Positions 50,075 through 58,564 of a DNA stretch of 64,000 bases are shown here, in pieces. Within the stretch, counting starts at the first letter, position 1. Every line of letters starts with the position of its first letter. The notes below the pieces were generated by a model. The model did no database searches. It was given only the letters and a program-made list of their open reading frames with translations, and had not been told where the DNA came from. A program made the position numbers and the translations under genes. Source of the stretch: Thermohalobaculum sp038528605 (GTDB lineage Bacteria; Pseudomonadota; Alphaproteobacteria; Rhodobacterales; Rhodobacteraceae). The stretch is taken from assembly GCA_038528605.1 (NCBI GenBank), contig JBCBEP010000003.1:1-64000 (forward strand), written 5' to 3'.

Positions 50075-50820
50075 TGCGGCTGCCGGCCACCCTTGCTGCG
50101 GTGCTCTCTGTCTCCGTCCTCCTCGCGCCGGTCTTCGTCGGCGCGCATGGCACCGAGCACCATGACTACGAGGCCGTCGCAAAGAAGATGCGCGACGCGG
50201 CGGCGAAGGAAGCTGCCGAAGAGCAGAAGAGCGAGGAACCGATCGAGCCAGCGTCAGCGGTGGAGGAAACGGACGACGCTGACCAGTCCAGCAGCCTGCC
50301 CCCGGTTCCTTCGGGGGGCTTCCCGATCAAGATCGAGCCGCGGTTCGACCTTGTCGCGCATACGGGCGAGCGGGTGAGCCATGAGAGCCTGAAGGGCACG
50401 CCGCTGGTGCTGTTCTTCGGCTATGCGGGCTGCGAGTCGATCTGCGACGTGGCGCTGCCGCGCATGGCCGCGGCGGTGGCGGCTCTCGGCGAGGAGGGCG
50501 CGGCCATCCAGCCCCTCATGATCACCGTCGACCCCGAATACGACACGCCCGAGGCGCTGGCCGAGGCGATGCCCGCCTGGCACCCGCGTTTCCTGGGGCT
50601 CACGGGCTCGGAGGCGGCGCTGGCGGAGGCGCGGGCGGCGTTTCAGGTAGAGGTCACGGAGGTGGCGACCGACCCGCTCGGCCGGCCCATCTACGCACAT
50701 GGCGGTTTCATCTACCTGATCGATGCGGAGGGTGCTGTGAAAAGCGTGCTGCCGCCGATCCTCGGCCCCGAGCGGATTGCGGAACTGATCGACAAGCATC
50801 TGATCCCGGACGGCGCCTGA
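50074..50820 (+). CDS. SCO1/SenC family copper chaperone
   Basis: The protein has 248 residues. It has a signal peptide, His-rich N-terminus of the mature protein (HGTEHHDY), and an acidic low-complexity linker (about 40-80). The thioredoxin-fold SCO domain has the copper-binding CxxxC in GCESIC (Cys120, Cys124) and the third ligand in YAHGGFIYLID (His209). SCO proteins deliver copper to, or reduce, the CuA site of cytochrome oxidase. No oxidase gene is in view. The gene is translationally coupled to the preceding CxxxC protein. Confidence 0.92.
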   Translation: MRLPATLAAVLSVSVLLAPVFVGAHGTEHHDYEAVAKKMRDAAAKEAAEEQKSEEPIEPASAVEETDDADQSSSLPPVPSGGFPIKIEPRFDLVAHTGERVSHESLKGTPLVLFFGYAGCESICDVALPRMAAAVAALGEEGAAIQPLMITVDPEYDTPEALAEAMPAWHPRFLGLTGSEAALAEARAAFQVEVTEVATDPLGRPIYAHGGFIYLIDAEGAVKSVLPPILGPERIAELIDKHLIPDGA

Positions 50821-50852
50821 GCGCCGCCCGGAGCTGTCCCGAACTGGCGGGA

Positions 50853-51308
50853 TTACTCGAGGACTTTCGGCCAGTTGCCGTCGGCCGAGGCGATGTGGCC
50901 GGGGATGTCCTTGTTCCAGCGCGTCTGAACATCCTGATTGTAGTTCAGGTAGAGCTTGTCATCGACGATGGCCCAGGCTTCCGGATCGGTGGCCGCCGTG
51001 TAGCCCTGAGCCACGGCCCACGCGCAGTAGCCGCCGTATTGCGGGGCGTACTTCTCCGGGTTCGCCGCGAAGAGGTCGCGGTTCTCGGCGCTGGAGAACC
51101 GCCACGTCGCGCCGTTCCACTCATGCGTGAAGTCGGACGAGCCTTCCACCGGCTTGCCCTCGGTGAAGTAGGCGACCGGATCGGTGCCGTCGATCGCGGT
51201 GCCGAGGAAGGACTGGTAGACCGGGTCCTCCGACGCGGTGGCGGCGATGGGGGCGAGTGCAGCGAGCCCGAGGGCGGCTGCGAAGGCGGTGCTGGCGAGA
51301 ATGCGCAT
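50853..51308 (-). CDS. exported YHS domain protein
   Basis: The protein has 151 residues from the ATG at 51308. It has a signal peptide (1-26, ending ATAS). The YHS core has VAYFTEGKPVEGS, EWNGATWRFSSAENRDLF, and YGGYCAWAVAQG with the single Cys95. YHS domains are often next to metal-handling proteins and bind metal weakly. It converges with the SCO gene (32-nt gap) and lies between it and hisH, on the his strand. A role in the same metal pathway is likely but unproven. Confidence 0.88.
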   Translation of the reverse strand: MRILASTAFAAALGLAALAPIAATASEDPVYQSFLGTAIDGTDPVAYFTEGKPVEGSSDFTHEWNGATWRFSSAENRDLFAANPEKYAPQYGGYCAWAVAQGYTAATDPEAWAIVDDKLYLNYNQDVQTRWNKDIPGHIASADGNWPKVLE

Positions 51309-51436
51309 GTCGTCTCCCTGAGTGCCTGTTGTGAGGCGTTGCGATGACGCACCAAATGGGAGCCTCACGCGCCTGTGCCAGCCGGAAAGGGCCCTGCTAA
51401 CGCGTCCGTGAGCGGCTGTGACGCTACGCGACCCGC

Positions 51437-52093
51437 TCAGGGCTCCCAGGCAAGGAAGTTGCCGATCAGGGTCAGCCCCGTCATCTGGCTCTTCTCCGGG
51501 TGGAACTGGGTGCCGACCATATTTGTCCGCCCCACAACGGCCGCCACCATGTGCCCGTAGCCCACATGGGCGAGCCGGTGCTCGGGGAGCCGGGGGCGGA
51601 GATGGTAAGAGTGCACGAAATAGGCGTGCGCTCCGGGCCCTATACCAACCAGCACCGGGTGCTCGGGCGCGGAGATCGTGAGCTCGTTCCAGCCGATCTG
51701 CGGCACTTTCAGGCCTGGATCGTTCGGCTCGAGGCGGACGACGTCGCCATGGATCCAGTCGAAGCCCGGCGTCTCACCGTGCTCGAGCCCGCGCGTGGCC
51801 ATGAGCTGCATGCCCACGCAGATGCCGAGAAAGGGGTGGCCCGCCGACACGCGCTCGGCCACCGCGTCGAACAGCCCGTCGACGGCGAGGAGGCCGGCCC
51901 GGCAATCGGCGAAGGCGCCCACGCCGGGCAACACCACGCGTTCCGCCCGGGCCACCACCTCGGGGTCGCCGGAGACCGTGATCTCACCGCCGAGGGGCGC
52001 GCCCGCGCTGCCCCGCTCGGCCGCCATCCGCTCGAAGGCCTTCTCTGCGGATCGAAGGTTGCCCGACCCGTAATCGACGATCACCGTGCTCAT
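51437..52093 (-). CDS. hisH: imidazole glycerol phosphate synthase subunit HisH
   Basis: The protein has 218 residues. The glutaminase triad is visible: Cys in FLGICVGMQLMATRG and His/Glu in GTQFHPEKSQ. The start MSTVIVDYGSGNLRS is typical. It supplies ammonia to HisF. It overlaps DUF2628 by ATGA and is the last gene of the hisB-DUF2628-hisH unit before the YHS gene. Confidence 0.97.
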   Translation of the reverse strand: MSTVIVDYGSGNLRSAEKAFERMAAERGSAGAPLGGEITVSGDPEVVARAERVVLPGVGAFADCRAGLLAVDGLFDAVAERVSAGHPFLGICVGMQLMATRGLEHGETPGFDWIHGDVVRLEPNDPGLKVPQIGWNELTISAPEHPVLVGIGPGAHAYFVHSYHLRPRLPEHRLAHVGYGHMVAAVVGRTNMVGTQFHPEKSQMTGLTLIGNFLAWEP

Positions 52094-52443
52094 GGCGTGA
52101 CCGCCCGGCCGGCACGGTAGTCCTCTTCCGCGCCCTCTTCCGTGCGCGCCTCGGTCACCGCCACCTCCCGCCAGCCGCGCAGCCTCAGCTCAAGCCGCTC
52201 GAGCGTGGAACCCTCGAGGATCGTGAGGAACAGCAGGCCCACGTAAACGGTCCCGAAGGCGAGGGGCACCGTGAGCGCGACGGTCGCCAGAAGCACGATC
52301 TCGGCGGCCAGCACGATCCAGCAGCCCCGCCACAGCGCCCACAGCGGCGGTATCACGCCCAGCGGATGGCGGGCATCCCCCACGATCCGGAGCTTCTCGT
52401 CGAACCCGTCGCGCGCGTGGATGGTGTAGAGCACCGTCTCCAT
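52090..52443 (-). CDS. DUF2628-like membrane protein in the his operon
   Basis: The protein has 117 residues. An N-terminal cytoplasmic segment (METVLYTIHARDGFDEKLRIVGD) is followed by two hydrophobic helices (about 36-75) and a charged C-terminal tail (ARTEEGAEEDYRAG). It matches the small DUF2628 membrane protein commonly placed between hisB and hisH in Rhodobacterales. Function unknown. The start shares bases with the hisB stop (TGATG), and the stop overlaps hisH. Confidence 0.8.
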   Translation of the reverse strand: METVLYTIHARDGFDEKLRIVGDARHPLGVIPPLWALWRGCWIVLAAEIVLLATVALTVPLAFGTVYVGLLFLTILEGSTLERLELRLRGWREVAVTEARTEEGAEEDYRAGRAVTP

Positions 52444-53030
52444 CAGAGCGCCCCCTTCGTGCTCGGCAAGGCGCCCGCACGCCGCGGATCGGGCTCCACC
52501 GCCTCGCGGAGTGCCCGCGCCACCGCCTTGAAGCTCGCCTCGGCAATGTGGTGGCTGTTCTCGCCTGCAAGTTTGCTCACATGCAGCGTCATCCGCGCGT
52601 TCATGGCGAGCGCTGTGAAGAACTCGCGAACGAGCTCCGTGTCGAAGCTGCCGATCTTCGGGCTCGGCAGCGCCACGTCCCATACCAGGAACGGCCGGCC
52701 CGAGAGGTCGAGCGCGGCGCGCACAAGCGCCTCGTCCATGGGCAGGAGGCTCGCGCCATAGCGGCGAATGCCCCGCTTGTCCCCCACCGCCTCGAGCAGC
52801 GCCTGCCCGAGGACGATGCCGGTGTCCTCCACCGTATGGTGATCGTCGATATGCAGGTCGCCCTCGGCACGCACATGCAGGTCGATGAGGCTGTGGCGCG
52901 CGATCTGGTCGAGCATATGGTCGAAGAAGCCGACGCCGGTCGCGCAGTCCGATGCGCCGGTGCCATCCAGGTCTAACTCGATCGTGATCTTAGTCTCGGC
53001 CGTTTCCCGGGCCAGCTTTGCGCGGCGCAT
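52443..53030 (-). CDS. hisB: imidazoleglycerol-phosphate dehydratase
   Basis: The protein has 195 residues. The two Mn-binding His/Glu clusters of IGPD are HHTVEDTGI (about 63-71) and SHHIAEASFKAVARAL, plus the N-terminal GVGFFDHMLDQIARH. It is the monofunctional dehydratase, with no HisNB phosphatase domain. It leads the unit hisB-DUF2628-hisH and diverges from hslV. Confidence 0.97.
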   Translation of the reverse strand: MRRAKLARETAETKITIELDLDGTGASDCATGVGFFDHMLDQIARHSLIDLHVRAEGDLHIDDHHTVEDTGIVLGQALLEAVGDKRGIRRYGASLLPMDEALVRAALDLSGRPFLVWDVALPSPKIGSFDTELVREFFTALAMNARMTLHVSKLAGENSHHIAEASFKAVARALREAVEPDPRRAGALPSTKGAL

Positions 53031-53140
53031 CGCCCTCTCCTCGAAATCGCCATCGTCCTATAGGCCTTTGAAACTCTCGGTGCCAGATACACGTAAGACA
53101 TCGCGAGGGCCGGCGCGGGGAGCCGGTGTGGGAGAGTGGC

Positions 53141-53713
53141 ATGACGGCGAGCACGGGCGCAGGCGGGCAGGACACGCGCTGGCACGGCACCACCATCGTG
53201 GGCGTCAAGAAGGGCGGTCGCGTCGCCATCGCCGGCGACGGTCAGGTGAGCCTCGGGCAGACCGTGATCAAGGCCACGGCTACGAAGGTGCGCAGGCTCT
53301 CTCCGGGTGGCCAGCCGGTCGTGGCCGGCTTCGCGGGGGCGACAGCCGATGCCTTCACGCTCCTCGAGAAGCTCGAGGCCAAGCTCGAGGCGGCGCCCGG
53401 GCAGCTCCTCCGCGCGGCTGTGGAGCTCGCGAAGGAGTGGCGGACGGACAAGATGCTCCGCAATCTCGAGGCGATGCTTATCGTGACCGATGGCGCGACG
53501 CTCCTGGTGGTTACGGGCAATGGCGACGTGATGGAGCCCGATGGCGGCGTGGCGGCCATCGGGTCGGGCGGCATGTATGCGCTCGCCGCCGCCAGGGCGC
53601 TGAGCGACACGGAGATGGATGCCGAGGCCATCGCCCGCCGCGCGCTCGCCATCGCGGCCGAGATTTGCGTCTACACCAACGGCAATGCGGTGGTGGAGGT
53701 CGTCGAGGGATGA
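53141..53713 (+). CDS. hslV: ATP-dependent protease subunit HslV (ClpQ)
   Basis: The protein has 190 residues from the ATG at 53141 (GGGAG upstream); a GTG at 53126 is less likely. The catalytic Thr after propeptide removal is in WHGTTIVGVKKGG (Thr17). The proteasome-beta-like core includes IAGDGQVSLGQTVIK and GFAGATADAFTLLEKLE. It forms the chamber for HslU. It overlaps the next gene (ATGA) by 4 nt, and hslU comes only after it. Confidence 0.97.
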   Translation: MTASTGAGGQDTRWHGTTIVGVKKGGRVAIAGDGQVSLGQTVIKATATKVRRLSPGGQPVVAGFAGATADAFTLLEKLEAKLEAAPGQLLRAAVELAKEWRTDKMLRNLEAMLIVTDGATLLVVTGNGDVMEPDGGVAAIGSGGMYALAAARALSDTEMDAEAIARRALAIAAEICVYTNGNAVVEVVEG

Positions 53714-54864
53714 GCGTCGCCGCCGGGGGGGATGGAAGCGGCAGCCGCGCGGCGCCGGGGGGTGCCTTCGGGCAGCTGCTCGAATGGGTGCTGGGCAAGC
53801 CGCTGATGTACGGCCGCGAACTCGCCCTGGCCGACCCCGTGGGCGAGCCCGAGCGCAACAAGAAGCTCGAGGTCTTCTGGGTCAATATCATCTTCTTCGG
53901 CTGGATCGGCTACGCGGCGATGACCTTCGCCATCGCCGGCATCGATGTGGGGCGGACGACCACGCCCATCCCATTCATGGTCGTCGCCGGCGTGGTCACC
54001 TGGATCATGGCCGAATGGCTGGTGCGCCGGCGCGGCATGGTTTGGCCAGGCTCGATGCTGGGGCTCCTCGGGCCCGCCTCCTTCGCCCTCGCAATCTCGC
54101 TGTCGACGCCCACGATGCGAGCGCTGCCCGGCCTCGAATACATCACCGTGATCTATTCGGCGACGACCGTGGGCATGATGATCTACGCCCTGCGGTTCCG
54201 GCTGGCGGGGCTGATCTCGCCGATCACCACTTTCTCGGTGATCTCGCTCTTTCTCTTCTTCAAGGGCTCGAAGGCAGAGAACTGGGGGGAGATCGAGGGG
54301 TTCAGCCCGCGCGGCTTCCTCGCCGCCTTTATCGACCAGCCCTGGAGCATGGCGTTCTTCGGCACGCTTGCGGTCCTGGGCATGATCAAGGCGCGCTGGC
54401 TCGACCTTTATGGCGACTGGTTCGGGCTGCAGGCGGCGCGCCCGCTCCATGTGATCAGCACCGCCATCGTCGCGCTCATCGCGGGGCGGCTTGCGGAGAT
54501 GCTGCCCACGGGCATCGATGTGGTGGCGCTGGTTCTGCTGTTTATCGTAGGCTTTCTCTACGCCATGCGGATCGACCGGCTGCCGGTGCTCGTCGCCATA
54601 TGGCTCGCCATGGCGCGGCCGCTGGTGGTGAACGCGGTCTACCACGCCGGCTACACCATGACCGTTTTCGAACTGGCCTGGGGCATCACGGCCGTCGTCG
54701 CCTTCGGGCTCGTGCTCTGGGGCTATACGCGGCAGCGCTTCTTCGTCCCCTCCGGCTGGACGATGCAGCCGCGGCACATCCAGAAAAACTGGCCCGAGCG
54801 CCAGATCTGGCCGTGGCCACCCCGCGGCGAGGGGTCCGGCAAACGCGACTGGTCGGCCATCTGA
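53710..54864 (+). CDS. multi-pass membrane protein between hslV and hslU
   Basis: The protein has 384 residues from the ATG at 53710. After a 50-residue soluble N-terminus (EWVLGKPLMYGREL) there are about nine to ten hydrophobic helices and a polar, Trp/Pro-rich C-terminus (PERQIWPWPP). I do not recognise the family and see no transporter motif. It is coupled to hslV by ATGA. Insertion of a membrane protein inside hslVU is unusual. It might be an unrelated gene using the operon. Confidence 0.7.
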   Translation: MSVAAGGDGSGSRAAPGGAFGQLLEWVLGKPLMYGRELALADPVGEPERNKKLEVFWVNIIFFGWIGYAAMTFAIAGIDVGRTTTPIPFMVVAGVVTWIMAEWLVRRRGMVWPGSMLGLLGPASFALAISLSTPTMRALPGLEYITVIYSATTVGMMIYALRFRLAGLISPITTFSVISLFLFFKGSKAENWGEIEGFSPRGFLAAFIDQPWSMAFFGTLAVLGMIKARWLDLYGDWFGLQAARPLHVISTAIVALIAGRLAEMLPTGIDVVALVLLFIVGFLYAMRIDRLPVLVAIWLAMARPLVVNAVYHAGYTMTVFELAWGITAVVAFGLVLWGYTRQRFFVPSGWTMQPRHIQKNWPERQIWPWPPRGEGSGKRDWSAI

Positions 54865-54946
54865 AGCCGCGGTGCCGGGGCTGGTTGGGGGGCTGGCGGT
54901 GCCGGGGCGGGTGGACTATCTGCCCGAGACCCTACCGGAGGACCCT

Positions 54947-56248
54947 ATGACGGAACTCACCCCGCGCGAGATCGTCTCTGAGCTCGACCGCTTCATCATC
55001 GGCCAGCGGGCGGCGAAGCGCGCCGTGGCGATCGCGCTGCGCAATCGCTGGCGGCGCCAGCAGCTCGATGCTGGCATGCGCGAGGAGGTGAGCCCGAAGA
55101 ACATCCTGATGATCGGGCCGACGGGCGTGGGGAAGACGGAGATCTCGCGCCGCCTGGCCAAGCTCGCCAATGCGCCCTTCCTGAAGGTGGAGGCCACGAA
55201 GTTCACCGAAGTGGGTTATGTGGGGCGCGATGTGGAGCAGATCGTGCGGGACCTTGTGGAGGCCGCGATCGTGATGGCGCGGGAGGCGAAGCGCGCGGAG
55301 CTGCGGGCCACGGCGCATCAGGCGGCGGAGGATCGCGTGCTGGTGGCGCTTGTCGGCGAGCAGGCTTCGGAGACCACGCGCAATTCGTTCCGCCAGAAGC
55401 TGCGGGACAACAAGCTCGACGACACGGTGATCGAGCTCGAGGTGGCGGATACCTCGAACCCCATGCAGATGCTGGAGATCCCGGGCATGCCGCAGGGGGG
55501 CATGGCAAACCTCGGCGACATCTTCGGCAAGGCCTTCTCGGGGCGGACGAAGCGGCGGCGGATGAGCGTGCGCGAAAGCTACGAGGTGCTTATCGCCGAG
55601 GAAGCGGACAAGCTGATCGATCAGGAGCAGATCACGCGGGACGCGATCCGGCTGGTCGAGCAGAACGGCATCGTCTTTGTCGACGAGATCGACAAGGTAG
55701 CCAGCTCATCCTCGCGCCAGGGGGCGGATGTGAGCCGGGAGGGTGTGCAGCGGGACCTGCTGCCGCTGATCGAGGGGACGACGGTCTCGACCAAGCACGG
55801 CTCGGTGAAAACGGACCACATCCTCTTCATCGCTTCGGGCGCCTTCCACATCGCCAAGCCGTCGGACCTGCTGCCGGAGCTGCAGGGCCGCCTGCCCATC
55901 CGCGTCGAGCTTCAGGCGCTGACCGAAGCGGATTTCCGCGCGATCCTGACTGATACGGATTTCGCGCTCACCCGGCAGTACGAGGCGCTGATGCAGGCGG
56001 AGGGGGTGAACCTCACCTTCGCTGAGGACGGCGTGGCCGCGCTGGCGCGTATTGCAGCCGAGGTGAATGCGGAGGTCGAGAACATCGGCGCCCGGCGGCT
56101 CCACACCGTCTTGGAGCGGGTGCTCGAGGAGCTGAGCTTCACGGCGCCGGACCGTGCGGGCGAGGTGGTAACGGTCGATGCGGCGATGGTGGAGACCCAG
56201 CTTGCCGATCTCGCCAAGGCATCGGATCTGAGGCGATACGTGCTCTAG
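54947..56248 (+). CDS. hslU: ATP-dependent protease ATPase subunit HslU (ClpY)
   Basis: The protein has 433 residues from the ATG at 54947 (CGGAGG upstream). Motifs are PREIVSELDRFIIGQ, Walker A GPTGVGKTE, Walker B FVDEIDKVA, sensor GAFHIAKPSDLLPELQGRLPI, and the C-terminal tail DLRRYVL that docks into HslV. The intermediate I-domain occupies about residues 110-235. It unfolds substrates for HslV, and both are heat-shock proteins. Confidence 0.98.
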   Translation: MTELTPREIVSELDRFIIGQRAAKRAVAIALRNRWRRQQLDAGMREEVSPKNILMIGPTGVGKTEISRRLAKLANAPFLKVEATKFTEVGYVGRDVEQIVRDLVEAAIVMAREAKRAELRATAHQAAEDRVLVALVGEQASETTRNSFRQKLRDNKLDDTVIELEVADTSNPMQMLEIPGMPQGGMANLGDIFGKAFSGRTKRRRMSVRESYEVLIAEEADKLIDQEQITRDAIRLVEQNGIVFVDEIDKVASSSSRQGADVSREGVQRDLLPLIEGTTVSTKHGSVKTDHILFIASGAFHIAKPSDLLPELQGRLPIRVELQALTEADFRAILTDTDFALTRQYEALMQAEGVNLTFAEDGVAALARIAAEVNAEVENIGARRLHTVLERVLEELSFTAPDRAGEVVTVDAAMVETQLADLAKASDLRRYVL

Positions 56249-56316
56249 GGGGTGGCTTCTGCCGATGCGGCGGGGGCTTTCTGCCGCCTGCCGTCATCCC
56301 GGCCAGTGAGACCCTC

Positions 56317-56700
56317 TCAGCCGGCCATGGCGCGCTGGGCTGGGCGGCGATCCCAAGCGCGGTGCTCGCCCGCGGTGCGCGAGAGGGCGGCACCGACCGA
56401 GGTGTAGAACGTGAAGACGCCGGTCATCTTCGCAAGTTCGAACACCCGGTAGACCGGGCTGCGGACGCCCGCCAGAACGATCTTGGCGGACCAGCCGAGC
56501 CGCTTTCGAACGCCCACCAGAGCCCCGAGCCCGCTCGAGTCCATGAACTCAACATGGCTGAGATCGAGTACGAGAGCCTTACCCTTGGCCTCGAGATTGA
56601 GGACATAGTCCTTGAACGCGCTCGACACGGCGTGATCCAGCCGCGGTGCCTTGAGCGTTACGACAATGCTGCCGTTCTTTTCCTCGGTCGCAACGTGCAT
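56317..56700 (-). CDS. STAS domain anti-sigma factor antagonist-like protein
   Basis: The protein has 127 residues from the ATG at 56700 (GGAGG upstream). The STAS core has ALVLDLSHVEFMDSSGLGALVGVRKR with the phosphorylatable Ser in DSSGLGAL. SpoIIAA-type antagonists switch partner by phosphorylation by a HATPase anti-sigma factor, but no such kinase or sigma factor is in this window. The C-terminal 20 residues extend beyond the domain. It is convergent with hslU. Confidence 0.9.
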   Translation of the reverse strand: MHVATEEKNGSIVVTLKAPRLDHAVSSAFKDYVLNLEAKGKALVLDLSHVEFMDSSGLGALVGVRKRLGWSAKIVLAGVRSPVYRVFELAKMTGVFTFYTSVGAALSRTAGEHRAWDRRPAQRAMAG

Positions 56701-56786
56701 TTGAACCTCCCACACGCAAACAAGTGACGCCTTCAAGGTGCCGCCTGCAGGTAAAGGAAGGGTGGCGAGGGGTGGTTAAGCGATGC

Positions 56787-57665
56787 TCAGGCTTCGCGGG
56801 CGAGCTGCATCAGGTACTGACCGTAGCCGTTCTTCTTCAGCGCCTCGCCGAGCGCCATCAGCTCTGCCGCATCGATCCACCCCTGGGAGAAGGCGATCTC
56901 CTCGGGCACGCCGATGCGGCGTTGCTGCACCTCCTCGGTGATCTGGACGAAGGCCGTGGCCTTGGCGAGGCTGTCATGCGTCCCGGTATCGAACCACGTG
57001 AAGCCCCGGCCAAGGCGCTGCACGAAGAGATCGCCGCGCGCCAGGTAGGCCGCGTTCACGTCGGTGATTTCGAGCTCCCCGCGGGGTGAGGGGCGGATGC
57101 CTGCCGCAATGTCGAGCACCGAGTTGTCGTAGACGTAGAGGCCCGTGACCGCCCAGTCGGATTTCGGCTGGCTCGGCTTCTCCTCGATGGTCTCGGCCCG
57201 GCCTTCGCTGTCGAAGCTCACCACGCCGAAGCGCTCGGGGTCGCGCACCTGATAGCCGAAGACGGTCGCGCCCCCGCTGCTGTCAGTGCGGGAGACCGCG
57301 GAGCGGATCGCCTCCGTCAGCCCGTGGCCGAAGAAGATGTTATCGCCGAGGACAAGGCTTACAGGGTCGTCGCCCACAAACTCGCGCCCGATGATGAAGG
57401 CCTGCGCTAGACCATCCGGCGAGGGCTGCTCAGCCCACTCGATGTGGATACCCCACTGGCTGCCATCGCCAAGGAGCGCGCGGAACGCAGGCGCGTCAGT
57501 GGGCGTCGTGATGATCAGCACCTCGCGGATCCCGCCCAGCATGAGCGTGGAGAGCGGGTAATAGATCATCGGCTTGTCGTAGACTGGCAGGAGCTGCTTC
57601 GAGACGGCGCGCGTGACCGGCCAGAGGCGCGAGCCCGAGCCGCCGGCGAGGATGATGCCTTTCAT
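56787..57665 (-). CDS. rfbA: glucose-1-phosphate thymidylyltransferase
   Basis: The protein has 292 residues. RmlA motifs are GIILAGGSGSRLWPVTRAVSKQLLPVYDKPMIYYPL and LVLGDNIFFGHG. It makes dTDP-glucose from glucose-1-P and dTTP, the first step of dTDP-L-rhamnose synthesis. It is the last gene of rfbC-rfbB-rfbD-rfbA and overlaps rfbD by ATGA. Confidence 0.97.
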   Translation of the reverse strand: MKGIILAGGSGSRLWPVTRAVSKQLLPVYDKPMIYYPLSTLMLGGIREVLIITTPTDAPAFRALLGDGSQWGIHIEWAEQPSPDGLAQAFIIGREFVGDDPVSLVLGDNIFFGHGLTEAIRSAVSRTDSSGGATVFGYQVRDPERFGVVSFDSEGRAETIEEKPSQPKSDWAVTGLYVYDNSVLDIAAGIRPSPRGELEITDVNAAYLARGDLFVQRLGRGFTWFDTGTHDSLAKATAFVQITEEVQQRRIGVPEEIAFSQGWIDAAELMALGEALKKNGYGQYLMQLAREA

Positions 57666-58564
57666 GCGGAGCTCCTTTCACGCGCCAGCGTCTCGTCGAG
57701 CATTTCGGCCAGGGCGACGCGCCAATGGCGAAGCGCGAGACCATGCACCCGGGCGAGGCGCGCGCAATCCAGCACTGAATTCGCAGGGCGCCTGGCCGGG
57801 GTCGGGTACTCATCGGTGGTGATTGCGGCAACGCTGGGGCGCTTGCCGGTATGGGGTGCCACATGTTCGAAGGCCGCCTCGGCGAGGCCATGCCAGGAGG
57901 TCTCCCCCCGGCCCGCGGCGTGGAAGATGCCCCATGCCTCCCCGCCCTCGGGTGTTACTGCGAGCTTCTGGGCAAGCTTCAGACAGCACACCGCAAGGTC
58001 ACCGGCGAAGGTGGGGGAGCCCTTCTGATCGGCCACCACGCGCAGCGCATCCCGCTCCGCGCCTAGGCGCAGCATGGTGCGGACGAAGTTCTTGCCTTCC
58101 ACGCCGTAGACCCAGGCCGTGCGCAGGGTGGCGTGGCGCGGGCACCGTTCAGCGACTGCCCGTTCGCCGGCCAGCTTGCTCTCGCCATAAGCGCCGAGGG
58201 GGGCCGTAACGTCATCCTCGGTCCAGGCACCGTCCTTCGCGCCATCGAACACGTAATCGGTCGAGATATGGATGAGCGCCGCGCCGTTCTCCGCCGCCGC
58301 TTCCGCCAGATTGCCCGGCGCTTCGGCGTTCACGGCGAAGGCAGCGTCCCGCTCCGCCTCCGCCTTGTCGACTGCCGTATAGGCGGCAGCGTTCAGGATG
58401 ACCCTGGGCTTCAGGCGCGCGACCAGCGCCCGCACGGCCGCGCGATCGGTGATGTCGAGGTCCCGCCGCGCCACGGCGCTGACGGTCACGCCCGCCTCGG
58501 GCGCACGGCGCACCGCCTCCCAGCCGAGCTGGCCGGCAGCGCCTGTAACGAGCAGGTCCACCAT
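57662..58564 (-). CDS. rfbD: dTDP-4-dehydrorhamnose reductase
   Basis: The protein has 300 residues from the ATG at 58564. The SDR fold has GAAGQLG at the N-terminus (VTGAAGQLGWEAV) and a catalytic STDYVFDG...YGESKLAGE (YxxxK). It reduces dTDP-4-keto-L-rhamnose to dTDP-L-rhamnose with NADPH. Its start is at the last base of the rfbB stop. Confidence 0.96.
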   Translation of the reverse strand: MVDLLVTGAAGQLGWEAVRRAPEAGVTVSAVARRDLDITDRAAVRALVARLKPRVILNAAAYTAVDKAEAERDAAFAVNAEAPGNLAEAAAENGAALIHISTDYVFDGAKDGAWTEDDVTAPLGAYGESKLAGERAVAERCPRHATLRTAWVYGVEGKNFVRTMLRLGAERDALRVVADQKGSPTFAGDLAVCCLKLAQKLAVTPEGGEAWGIFHAAGRGETSWHGLAEAAFEHVAPHTGKRPSVAAITTDEYPTPARRPANSVLDCARLARVHGLALRHWRVALAEMLDETLARERSSA

